Below, in pieces: positions 1-7,525 of a stretch of 64,000 nucleotides of DNA. A program made the position numbers and the translations under genes. How positions within the stretch are numbered: the first letter of the stretch is position 1; each line of letters opens with the position of its first letter. Origin of the DNA: DASVCN01 sp040905665 (GTDB lineage Bacteria; Deinococcota; Deinococci; Deinococcales; Trueperaceae). The notes under the pieces are model-generated. The model did not search any database and was not told where the DNA came from. It saw nothing but the letters and a program-made list of their open reading frames with translations. The DNA lies in contig JBBDRD010000002.1 of assembly GCA_040905665.1 (NCBI GenBank), positions 1 to 64,000 of the forward strand, written 5' to 3'.

Positions 1-100
1 TCACACCCTCGGCACCCAACCGCATGATCGCGCCCTTACCAAACTGCCGCTCGATCTGGAGGATTGTGCCGTCCAAGACCTTCTTTCGTCCATCGTTCAT
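1..100 (-). CDS. recA: RecA recombinase, N-terminal 33 residues (cut by window edge)
   Basis: Reading the minus strand from an ATG at 98-100 gives a peptide containing QIERQFGKGAIMRLG, the hallmark N-terminus of RecA just before its core ATPase domain. RecA forms filaments on single-stranded DNA, drives strand exchange and triggers LexA-type self-cleavage. A GGAGG sequence about 10 nt upstream supports this start. The rest of the gene lies outside the window. It follows cinA on the same strand after 63 nt, the cinA-recA adjacency familiar from Deinococcus and Thermus, so the two are probably co-transcribed. Confidence 0.9.
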   Translation of the reverse strand, partial: MNDGRKKVLDGTILQIERQFGKGAIMRLGAEGV

Positions 101-163
101 AGCTCGCTCGCCTCCGTCTTCGCGCGTAGCGCGGACGCATCGTATTCGACATCCATTGCCGGG

Positions 164-1405
164 TTACTTGAGTTGCGACCGGAGGAGGTGGAGCGCGCGA
201 TTGGTGATCCTCTCACGTCTCCATGCCACCGGGAGCGGCGGCAAGATCAGGTGCAGGGCGGCGGGCTCGCCGCCGGCATGCACCGCAATCACAGCCTCAT
301 CGGTCGCCTGCCTCTGGCGCCCGGCATCCGACGAGCCGTTTTCCAGAACGGCCACGCCGACATCGGCAGCGAAGGTGTCCCGTATGGCCTCGGCTAAGCT
401 CACGGCGTATTCGGGGCGTGAAACCCGGGATGCCGCGGGCCGAGGCAAACCGAGTGCTGCCATCGTCTGCAGCGACCATGCTACCACGGCGCCCTTACAC
501 GAATCCTGCCCGCCTGGAACGGCAGAGAGGGCGCCAAGGAGGTGTCCCACGGTCGACTCTTCGAAGGTCGCCAGCGTGAGCCCACGCTGCTGCAGCAGCT
601 TCACAACCAGCTCCGGCAGTTCGTCCTCGTCCCGACCCCAGACAACCTCCCCGAGGCGCTCGAGGACCAGCCCTTCCACGAAAGCAGTAAGGCCACGGGC
701 CTCCTCGGCACTCTCGGCTTTGGTAGCGATTCGCACATGTACGCCATCGTTGCGAGCATAGGTGGCGACGGTAGGGTTCGAGGACTCCGTAAGATCGGAG
801 AGCCGCTCAGCAATCGACGATTCACCAAGGCCGTGCGTCTTGAGCGTTAACCGGTGGAGCCGGGAGGGGACGAGTGGCAGGCGGGGGAGCGCTTCTTGCG
901 TCCACATCCGCTCCAGTTCGCGAGGTGGCCCTGGTAAGGCCACTAGGAAGCGAGGCTTGCCCCCGCGTGTACCCTGCACCAGCCAGCCCGGTGCAGTACC
1001 GAGCGGGTTGGGGAGAGCCTGGGCGGAAGGAATCAACCAGGCCTGTTTGAGGTTCCCCTCGGGCATTTTCCGGCCGCTCCTCGCAAACCATGCCCGTAAG
1101 TCCTTCTCCAGCTCGGGATCGACACCTGGTTTCTCGTCGAATACTGCGGCGATCGCCTCCCTCGTGAGGTCGTCGCCGGTAGGACCCAGCCCGCCGGTCA
1201 CCACCAACAGATCGCTGCGAGATAGCGCCTGTTCTATCGAGTGACGCACGCGCTCCAGGTTGTCACCCACCCGTTGTGACCAGTAGACGTCCACTCCGTC
1301 GCGAGCCAGCGAGCCGGCCAGGTAGGCGGTGTTCGTGTCGTTCGTCTCGCCCAGTAGCAACTCGGTGCCGATTGCGAGCAGCTCGGCGCTTTTGATTAGG
1401 CTCAT
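164..1405 (-). CDS. cinA: CinA family protein with degenerate C-terminal amidase domain
   Basis: 413 residues, normal length for two-domain CinA. The N-terminal MoCF/COG1058 half (about 1-170) is well conserved: ELLAIGTELLLGE, then LVVTGGLGPTGDDLTRE, then the proline-rich LPGPPREL. This half is an ADP-ribose or NMN-type pyrophosphatase. The C-terminal half should be a nicotinamide-nucleotide amidase carrying an ESCTGG motif and a GxxGPGG loop. Here the first reads EESTVGH, so the serine survives but the cysteine and glycine pattern is lost, and no GPGG loop is visible. The amidase activity is therefore doubtful. It lies directly upstream of recA. A -10-like element 5-7 nt before the ATG suggests a leaderless mRNA. 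Confidence 0.9.
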   Translation of the reverse strand: MSLIKSAELLAIGTELLLGETNDTNTAYLAGSLARDGVDVYWSQRVGDNLERVRHSIEQALSRSDLLVVTGGLGPTGDDLTREAIAAVFDEKPGVDPELEKDLRAWFARSGRKMPEGNLKQAWLIPSAQALPNPLGTAPGWLVQGTRGGKPRFLVALPGPPRELERMWTQEALPRLPLVPSRLHRLTLKTHGLGESSIAERLSDLTESSNPTVATYARNDGVHVRIATKAESAEEARGLTAFVEGLVLERLGEVVWGRDEDELPELVVKLLQQRGLTLATFEESTVGHLLGALSAVPGGQDSCKGAVVAWSLQTMAALGLPRPAASRVSRPEYAVSLAEAIRDTFAADVGVAVLENGSSDAGRQRQATDEAVIAVHAGGEPAALHLILPPLPVAWRRERITNRALHLLRSQLK

Positions 1406-1412
1406 GCGCGAG

Positions 1413-1418
1413 ATTATC
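1413..1418 (-). promoter_or_regulatory. -10 element of cinA-recA
   Basis: On the minus strand GATAAT (overlapping TAATCT, which fits TANNNT) lies 5-7 nt before the cinA ATG. No convincing -35 is seen. The short distance implies a leaderless transcript. Confidence 0.45.
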
Positions 1419-1603
1419 AGACCTGCCCTGGCAGGCCGGTTTGGAAATGAGATATACGCTACATTTCCTGGCGGCGAGTAACGGCGCGGGTATACTCGTC
1501 GAGGCTCGTGTGGGCAGACTCTGCTTCACGAGCCTGCGAGGGATTCTTCCCTCCACCATCTCCTCTCTTTGGCCCTGCGCCCCCCACGCAGGGTCATACC
1601 TTT

Positions 1604-1691
1604 GTTGACGAGCAGAGTGCTGTTGACGAGCAGATGTTGAGGAGCAGATGTTGAGGAGCAGATGTCGAGGAGCAGATGTTGAGGAGCAGAG
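1604..1691. repeat. 14-bp tandem repeat, six copies
   Basis: The unit GTTGAGGAGCAGAT, with variants GTTGACGAGCAGAT and GTCGAGGAGCAGAT, is repeated head to tail five times from 1622 to 1691. A sixth copy at 1604-1617 is separated by 4 nt. It lies in the 492-nt gap between the divergent cinA and the MoxR group, where no credible protein is encoded. It runs directly into the hairpin at 1690-1711. Confidence 0.85.
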
Positions 1692-1711
1692 TGCGGGCTG
1701 CGGCCCGCACT
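1690..1711. other. Perfect 9-bp inverted repeat
   Basis: AGTGCGGGC, a TGCG loop, then GCCCGCACT: a perfect 9-bp stem with a 4-nt loop at the end of the 14-bp repeat tract. There is no T-run on either side, so it is not a standard intrinsic terminator. Confidence 0.7.
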
Positions 1712-1885
1712 CCGGACGCCTCGCCGCCTTTCCCCCCAGGTTTCAGTGTCGTTCTGCCCTGCCGCTCAGCCGCCATGCGCCCATGGTGCCCTGACGGTTA
1801 TTTGCTGTGTGACGCCAGTTATCCGTTGCCGAGACCCTCTAGGCAAAGACGGGCTCTAACACATAGAGCTTAGAAAGCACGGTGC

Positions 1886-1891
1886 TACAGT
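1886..1891 (+). promoter_or_regulatory. -10 element of the MoxR/vWA group
   Basis: TACAGT (TANNNT) followed by six bases and an ATG at 1898. The spacing matches other leaderless starts in this window. Confidence 0.45.
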
Positions 1892-1897
1892 GCCCCC

Positions 1898-1975
1898 ATG
1901 AAACAAGCGGCTAGCAGGGTTGGAACTGCCGGCATCGCCATTAACCGTGCCCTTGACCGTAGGGTGCGCCGGTGA
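1898..1975 (+). CDS. Possible 25-residue leader peptide coupled to the MoxR-type ATPase
   Basis: An ATG sits 6 nt downstream of TACAGT, as expected for a leaderless message. It opens a 25-codon frame rich in Arg and Ala (MKQAASRVGTAG...). The frame ends in a TGA that overlaps the GTG start of the ATPase gene (GTGA at 1972-1975). Such overlap is typical of translational coupling. No known peptide is recognised. It may equally be only a device that brings ribosomes to the next start. Confidence 0.4.
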   Translation: MKQAASRVGTAGIAINRALDRRVRR

Positions 1976-3411
1976 AGCCGACTACGTTGGGCGAACTTCG
2001 AGGCACGGTCTGGGAGGAGCGCGCCGGCCGGAGCGTGAAGGACGAGCTGCGTGAGAACCTTATCGCTCGCCTCGAGGCCCAGGAAAAGATCTTTTCGGGC
2101 ATCGTTGGCTACGACGAGACGGTGGTGCCGCAGGTAGTAAATGCGGTGCTGAGCCGCCATAACTTCATCCTCCTCGGTCTGCGAGGTCAGGCGAAGACCC
2201 GCATCTTGCGCCAGCTGACCGAGCTGCTCGACGAGGAGACGCCGGTTGTCGCCGGCAGCGAGCTCAACGACGATCCCTTTCTACCTGTAAGTGCCGAGGG
2301 TAGGCAAAAGGTCGCCGAGGCGGGAGACGACACTCCCATCGAGTGGATTCCCCGCGAGGGGCGTTACGTGGAGAAACTGGCCACACCGGACGTCACCGTG
2401 GCAGACATAATCGGCGACATCGATCCGATCAAGGCCGCTAGGCTGGGAACCCGATTGGGAGACGAACTCTCGGTCCACTACGGTCTCCTGCCGAGGGCCA
2501 ACCGCGGCGTCTTCGCCATGAACGAACTGCCCGACCTCTCGGGCAAGGTCCAGGTTGCGCTTTTCAACATTATGCAGGAGGGCGATGTTCAGATCAAAGG
2601 CTATCCGGTGCGCTTGCCACTGGACGTCATGCTGGTCTTTAGCGCCAATCCCGAGGACTACACCGCGCGTGGCAAGATCATCACTCCCTTGAAGGACCGC
2701 ATCGGCTCCGAGATTCGCACACACTACCCCTCAAGCATCGATGAGGGGATGGCCATAACCAGGCAGGAAGCCTGGACGCATCGAGCCCGGGAAGTCCGAA
2801 TCCCGCAGTTCATTGCCGAGATAATCGAAGAGGTTGCCTTCCAGGCTCGGGACGATTCGCGAGTAGACAAGCATTCTGGCGTTTCCCAGCGCCTTCCCAT
2901 CAGCCTCATGGAGAACGTCGTGTCGAACGCCGAGCAGCGCGCCTATACCCTTGTCGAACCGTGCCCGATCGTGCGGACCGTCGACTTGTACGCGGGCCTC
3001 TCGGCGGTCACCGGCAAGCTCGAGCTCGAGTATGAAGGCGAGCTCAAGGGCGGAGAGGCGGTTGCCCGCGATATAGTCCGGCGGGCAGTGGGGCAGGTAT
3101 TCAGCCGCCGCGCAGGCGATATCGACACCACCAGCATTGTTGAGTTCTTCGAGTCGGACAACGCGCTCAAGGTGCCCGACGCCATACCGACCGGCAAACT
3201 TCCCGAGGTATTCAGTACCGTGCCCGACCTGCTCGACGTTGCACGCCATTTCGCCGAGGGCAAAGGACCCGAGGAGTTGGCCGCGGCCGCCGAATTCGTG
3301 CTCGAGGGCCTCTATGCCCGCCGTCAGGTTGCTCGGAGCGAAGAGCGCGGTTATATCGCTTCCGAACCCGACGTGTCGGAGTCGCAGGCGCCACGCCGCC
3401 GCTGGAACTGA
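1972..3411 (+). CDS. MoxR/magnesium-chelatase-type AAA+ ATPase
   Basis: 479 residues. The P-loop GLRGQAKT is at residues 69-76. The Walker B region reads FAMNELPDLS, followed by a long core with SANPEDYTARGKI, all as in ChlI/BchI-like and MoxR ATPases. These enzymes remodel client complexes together with a vWA partner; that partner is encoded 26 nt downstream. No porphyrin or chlorophyll genes are nearby, so a chelatase role is unlikely and a chaperone-like metal-insertion or assembly role is more plausible. The GTG start overlaps the stop of a 25-codon ORF. A weak AGGG lies about 8 nt upstream. Confidence 0.85.
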   Translation: MKPTTLGELRGTVWEERAGRSVKDELRENLIARLEAQEKIFSGIVGYDETVVPQVVNAVLSRHNFILLGLRGQAKTRILRQLTELLDEETPVVAGSELNDDPFLPVSAEGRQKVAEAGDDTPIEWIPREGRYVEKLATPDVTVADIIGDIDPIKAARLGTRLGDELSVHYGLLPRANRGVFAMNELPDLSGKVQVALFNIMQEGDVQIKGYPVRLPLDVMLVFSANPEDYTARGKIITPLKDRIGSEIRTHYPSSIDEGMAITRQEAWTHRAREVRIPQFIAEIIEEVAFQARDDSRVDKHSGVSQRLPISLMENVVSNAEQRAYTLVEPCPIVRTVDLYAGLSAVTGKLELEYEGELKGGEAVARDIVRRAVGQVFSRRAGDIDTTSIVEFFESDNALKVPDAIPTGKLPEVFSTVPDLLDVARHFAEGKGPEELAAAAEFVLEGLYARRQVARSEERGYIASEPDVSESQAPRRRWN

Positions 3412-3437
3412 TTCGTCCGGTTCGACCGGAGGTACCG

Positions 3438-4691
3438 ATGCCTACAACCCGCTACTCGAGATATGAAGCGACGCTGGACGACCTGTCGATGGCCGACCTG
3501 ATGAAGATGATCCAGGATCGCCTTCTCGACTCCGGATTCAACCGTAATCCCTGGGATCCCGACCCTGACTACCGCCAGAGCATGCAGGATCTCTACGACG
3601 CCATCGCCGAAGCGCTCGTGAACAACGAGCTGGTTTCCGAGGAGATGGTGGAGAACGCCATGAACGCCGAGAACTGGATGGACACGGAGCTCGGCGAAGT
3701 GGTGCGGGAGCTGGCGCAGCGACTCGAGCGGGAAGGCTACCTGCGGCCCGAGTCGGGCGACGGTGAACGCGAGCCGGGAACCCCGGGCTCGCAAGGCGGA
3801 ACCGGTCCGGACAGCGATCCGGGTGAGGCTCGCTTCGAACTTACCAACAAGGCGATCGACTTCCTGGGTTACCGGACTCTCAAGGACGTACTGGGAGGTG
3901 CGGGCCGTAGCAGCATCGGCGCGCACGAAACGAACTTTCAAACAACCGGTATTTCGGCCGAGGCCGAGAGCCGCCCCTACGAGTTCGGCGACACCATGAA
4001 CCTCGACCTCTCCCGAACACTGAGCAACGCTGCCAGTCACGGGATCGATGGGGGCAGGTTGCAGCTCGACTATGGCGACCTGGAGGTTATGCAGTCCGAC
4101 TACGATTCGTCGGCCGCCACGATCGTGCTGCTCGATTGCTCTCACTCGATGATCCTCTACGGAGAAGACCGCTTCACTCCTGCCAAACAAGTCGCACTGG
4201 CGTTGTCGCACATGATCCGCACTCAATACCCCGGCGACACGATACGCTTCGTCCTGTTCCACAACTCGGCCGAAGAAGTGCCGATTGCCCGCCTCGCGCA
4301 AGCTCAGGTCGGTCCCTATCACACCAATACTGCCGAAGGCTTGAGGCTCGCCCAAAAGCTCCTGCGGCAACAGAACAAGGACATGAAGCAGATCGTCATG
4401 GTGACCGACGGAAAGCCGTCGGCCATCACGCTGCCCAACGGCAGGGTCTACAAGAACGCCTACGGGCTCGATCCGATGGTTCTGGGCGAGACGCTCCGCG
4501 AGGTAGGCAATTGCCGCCGGTCGGGGATCCAGATCAACACCTTCATGCTTGCCCGCGACCCCGAGTTGATCGCTTTCGTACAACGCGTCAGCGCCATGAC
4601 CCAAGGCAAGGCCTACTTCACGACCCCGCGCACCATCGGCCAGTATGTGCTCCAAGATTTCCAGCGCCGGCGGACCAAGACCGTCAACTGA
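3438..4691 (+). CDS. vWA-domain protein, partner of the MoxR-type ATPase
   Basis: 417 residues. A von Willebrand factor A domain fills the C-terminal half. Its MIDAS motif DCSHS begins near residue 233, and the strand VMVTDGKPSA follows, so metal-dependent ligand binding should be intact. The N-terminal half is acidic and probably helical. ATG with GGAGG eight nt upstream. MoxR-vWA pairs work as a motor plus adaptor; 26 nt separate the two genes, which indicates one operon. No signal peptide, so the protein is cytoplasmic. Confidence 0.85.
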   Translation: MPTTRYSRYEATLDDLSMADLMKMIQDRLLDSGFNRNPWDPDPDYRQSMQDLYDAIAEALVNNELVSEEMVENAMNAENWMDTELGEVVRELAQRLEREGYLRPESGDGEREPGTPGSQGGTGPDSDPGEARFELTNKAIDFLGYRTLKDVLGGAGRSSIGAHETNFQTTGISAEAESRPYEFGDTMNLDLSRTLSNAASHGIDGGRLQLDYGDLEVMQSDYDSSAATIVLLDCSHSMILYGEDRFTPAKQVALALSHMIRTQYPGDTIRFVLFHNSAEEVPIARLAQAQVGPYHTNTAEGLRLAQKLLRQQNKDMKQIVMVTDGKPSAITLPNGRVYKNAYGLDPMVLGETLREVGNCRRSGIQINTFMLARDPELIAFVQRVSAMTQGKAYFTTPRTIGQYVLQDFQRRRTKTVN

Positions 4692-4743
4692 CGGACAACT
4701 GACGGAGCGACCGGCTCGAAGACTTCGATACCTGGAGGACCAG

Positions 4744-5574
4744 ATGATTCCACCTCAACCTCCGTTAGATCGGCCAGTGAGCCTTTTACAGGGCCGTACG
4801 GGCCGACTCACACCGGATCTTCCGCCGGGTATTCCATTGGGCCATTCATTGCGCTTGCGGCTGCGCCTCTTAGTTGGCCTTTCCGTCCTGTTGCTGCTCG
4901 CCCTCTTCACCGGCGCCATTGCCCAAGGGTCTGTTGCTCCAGCGACCGAGGAGTCGGTTTTGAGCGTGGTCGGGCACGGAGTGGCCTATGGAGAGCCGGA
5001 CATCGCCACGCTCGAACTGGGGGTGAGCGCGACCGATCCCGACGCAGGAACCGCGATGAACGAGATCGACGAGGGGATCGCGGCCGTGATGGATGCTCTG
5101 GCCGGGCTTGGAGTTCAGGAGCGTGACATCCGCACGACCTCGTTCAATATTTGGCGTGAGGAGCGCTTTCCGCGCGACGATAGCGAGAATCCCGTGACGG
5201 TCTTTAGGGCTCAGCACATGCTCGCAGTCGAACTCGAGGGCGCCCAGCGTGCGGGCGAGATCCTGTCGGCAGCCGTTGACGCCGGCGCCAACGCGGTGGG
5301 AGGCATAACCTTCGGCTTCTCGAACCCCGATGAACTCGAGGCTCAAGCCAGGGAGGCTGCTGTGAAGGATGCTCGCGAGCGGGCCCAGCAGCTCGCTTCG
5401 GTGGCCGGCGTTGCCGTGGGAGCGCCACTGTCGATCGAAGAGATAAGTGGCTCTCAGCCTCCAGGTCCCTATTTCGAACGCTCGGCGGCGGTCATGAGTG
5501 CTTCGCCGATCGCACCTGGTGAATTGAGCGTCGAGATACGTGTGGCGATCCGCTACCGGATCGAGATGCAGTAG
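4744..5574 (+). CDS. SIMPL-domain (DUF541) exported protein
   Basis: 276 residues from the ATG at 4744, which has TGGAGGA just upstream. The open frame extends further upstream but without a ribosome site. One hydrophobic segment (about residues 42-60, ending in AQG) acts as a signal peptide or anchor. The mature part opens with LSVVGHGVAYGEPDIATLEL and contains the AREAAVKDARERAQQLASVAG helix pattern, both typical of SIMPL proteins. The family has oxidative-stress and outer-membrane links but no defined reaction. It follows the vWA gene after 52 nt and may belong to the same transcript. Confidence 0.8.
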   Translation: MIPPQPPLDRPVSLLQGRTGRLTPDLPPGIPLGHSLRLRLRLLVGLSVLLLLALFTGAIAQGSVAPATEESVLSVVGHGVAYGEPDIATLELGVSATDPDAGTAMNEIDEGIAAVMDALAGLGVQERDIRTTSFNIWREERFPRDDSENPVTVFRAQHMLAVELEGAQRAGEILSAAVDAGANAVGGITFGFSNPDELEAQAREAAVKDARERAQQLASVAGVAVGAPLSIEEISGSQPPGPYFERSAAVMSASPIAPGELSVEIRVAIRYRIEMQ

Positions 5575-5597
5575 TCGAGATGCAGTAGTCGAGATGC
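5561..5597. repeat. 14-bp tandem repeat spanning a stop codon
   Basis: TCGAGATGCAGTAG occurs at 5561-5574 and 5575-5588, and a third partial copy (TCGAGATGC) follows. The first copy contains the last codons and stop of the SIMPL gene, so the duplication adds spare copies of the terminus in the convergent gap. Confidence 0.75.
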
Positions 5598-5683
5598 GGC
5601 TTGCTCTCGCGACGCCATAGTCTAGCTGCGTAGCTTTCGCCACGTCATGGCCACTTGAGCACGTCTAGTGGAACCGATCCCGC

Positions 5684-6466
5684 CTAAGGAAGACGCCGCG
5701 ACAGGCTATCGAGCGCCTCGATGGCCGGCGCGTAATTGGGATCGCCGGTGAGTGCGGCGCGGTAGTGGTCGGCCGCGAGCTGCAAGAAGCGCGCCGAACC
5801 CTGAGCCTGCCCCATGACCTCGTAGATCTCGCCCAGCCGAAAGTACGCTTCCACGTAGGCAGGGGAGGGCCGCGCTTCGCCTGTGTCGTTCTCCTCGAAG
5901 ACCTCAATGGCGCGGCGGTAGGCGGTTATCGCCTGCTCGTTCCTTCCCAGGAAGGTAAGCAGTCGTCCGCGATTGAGATGCGGCCATGAGCTTCGCCTGC
6001 CAGATTCGGTCTGGGCTGCGGCATCATAGGCCCCCAGCGCCTCTTCGAGCCGGTATGCCTGCCATGCCAAGCGACCCCAATCCATCGCATGTTCGTACTC
6101 CCCGCTCCGCGCAAAGGCGCCTTGCACCAGTTGAGCTCCACCCTCCAAGTCCCCCTCTGCTGCCAGCAGCAAGCCGTCCAGATGCTGGTAGTCAGGCTCT
6201 ACCTCCCCTTCGGTAAGTTGCAGTGCCTGGACGAGGAGTTCCCGGGCGGCGTCGACCTCGCCCGTGAGATATAGCGCACGACTGTATAGGTAGTGAGCCT
6301 CTGCGCTGTCGGGGTTGCTCTGAACCAGCCCAGGCCCGATCACACGCGCAGCGGAGTTGTAGTAGCCGCGCTCCAGTAGATCCCTCATCTGTTCGATGGG
6401 ACTTTGCGCGAAGGAGACGCCGAAAAGGAGAAGAGACAGGCTCAGGAGCAGGGGCAGAGGACGCAC
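5684..6466 (-). CDS. Exported tetratricopeptide-repeat protein
   Basis: About 260 residues from the GTG at 6464-6466, 6-7 nt after AGGAGG. Another GTG at 6470-6472 overlaps the csaB stop but is too close to that AGGAGG. The N-terminus is a clear signal peptide (RPLPLLLSLSLLLFGVSFAQS). At least four TPR-like helical pairs follow, for example SAEAHYLYSRALYLTGEVDA and PAYVEAYFRLGEIYEVMGQA. TPR arrays bind partner proteins; the partner is not evident. It sits directly downstream of csaB and is probably translated from the same mRNA. Confidence 0.8.
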   Translation of the reverse strand: MRPLPLLLSLSLLLFGVSFAQSPIEQMRDLLERGYYNSAARVIGPGLVQSNPDSAEAHYLYSRALYLTGEVDAARELLVQALQLTEGEVEPDYQHLDGLLLAAEGDLEGGAQLVQGAFARSGEYEHAMDWGRLAWQAYRLEEALGAYDAAAQTESGRRSSWPHLNRGRLLTFLGRNEQAITAYRRAIEVFEENDTGEARPSPAYVEAYFRLGEIYEVMGQAQGSARFLQLAADHYRAALTGDPNYAPAIEALDSLSRRLP

Positions 6467-6468
6467 CG

Positions 6469-7476
6469 TCACCCTCCTATGGTAGCCGTTTGGCCACGCA
6501 GCGTGCGGTCGAGCCAAGAGACGCCGGCCGCCGCGCGCTCGAGCAGTCTCTGCCGCACCGCCTCATCGACCGCACGACACCCTTCCACCGCCGCTAGCAG
6601 CAGGGAAGGATCCACCGGTGGTTCGAAACCGACTCCCTCACATGCCGTTAAGTAACCCGTGACCTTGGGATCGTAAACGAGACCCACCGAGGGCGTATGT
6701 GCCACGGTCGCGAGAATGAGACCGTGCAGGCGAGCCGATACGACGACGCTCGCCGAGGAGATGAGGCGTAGTACCTCGCGGTGATCCCTCGCCTGCCTCA
6801 AGAGGAGTTCGGGTACGCTCCTCGAAAGGCGCCGATACTCCTCCGTGTCCTCGCGCGGGTGGAACGTCAGTACTTCCACGGCACAATCATGCGAATAGAG
6901 GTGGGTTGCCAGGGAGGCCAGCGCCTGGGTGAGTTCGGGATGACCTGCTCGAGGCACTAACAGAACCGGTCCACGGCCCTCGCCCGAGGGCTCTGGGGCT
7001 TGCAGTAGCAGCGCCGGGTCGGCCACCAACTCCGACGGGATTCTCAGTCCAGCGAGCAGCTCTTGCGATTGCTCGTCCCGCACGGCAATCGGCACTCCCG
7101 CAAGCGCAGCGGCGAGCAACTGCTTACCTGCCGGGGAGAGCGGCCCGATCGACTGCCCATAGACCACGACCCGTTTGCCCAGCGCTTTCGCGTAACGGAC
7201 GATCGACAGGTAGTAGCGCAGACTCCTCAGGCTGGTCTTGTCCTGCAGTAGTCCGCCACCGCCCGAGATGAGCGCCTGGCACTCTATCAAGGCGGCCGGC
7301 ACGCCGTAGAAGCGGTGCCGGGCCGCTACCCCATGCAGCTCAACGGTTTCCTTTGGGTCGTTGCTCAGCACAACCGGTTCGTGACCGGCCCGAATGAGGC
7401 CGCCCAACAGCCCTTCCAGCAGCGCCTCGTCACCAACATTGCCGAAGCCGTAGTAGCCACTCACGGCAACCCTCAC
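6469..7476 (-). CDS. csaB: Polysaccharide pyruvyl transferase CsaB
   Basis: 335 residues. The N-terminus VSGYYGFGNVGDEALLEGLL is the signature of the CsaB pyruvyltransferase family, which adds pyruvate ketals to secondary cell-wall polysaccharide so that SLH-domain S-layer proteins can bind. Later motifs GGGGLLQDKTSLRS and SARLHGLILA also match the family. The start is GTG at 7474-7476. The gene lies 49 nt downstream of a DUF5693 membrane protein, a pairing seen repeatedly in SLH-bearing bacteria. Together they point to an S-layer anchored to pyruvylated polymer, as in Deinococcota. Confidence 0.9.
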   Translation of the reverse strand: MRVAVSGYYGFGNVGDEALLEGLLGGLIRAGHEPVVLSNDPKETVELHGVAARHRFYGVPAALIECQALISGGGGLLQDKTSLRSLRYYLSIVRYAKALGKRVVVYGQSIGPLSPAGKQLLAAALAGVPIAVRDEQSQELLAGLRIPSELVADPALLLQAPEPSGEGRGPVLLVPRAGHPELTQALASLATHLYSHDCAVEVLTFHPREDTEEYRRLSRSVPELLLRQARDHREVLRLISSASVVVSARLHGLILATVAHTPSVGLVYDPKVTGYLTACEGVGFEPPVDPSLLLAAVEGCRAVDEAVRQRLLERAAAGVSWLDRTLRGQTATIGG

Positions 7477-7525
7477 GATTCGCCCTCTACTGCCCGTCCA
7501 CGCGGTCTAAACGTCATTGCATCCT

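Noticed and set aside
1972..3411. Magnesium chelatase in pigment synthesis
   Set aside because: The ATPase/vWA pair looks like ChlI/ChlD halves, but no tetrapyrrole-pathway gene is near and the vWA protein is not a ChlD fusion.
3351..4655. 434-codon minus-strand ORF opposite the vWA gene
   Set aside because: It is a shadow caused by high GC; the vWA frame has the MIDAS motif and a good start.
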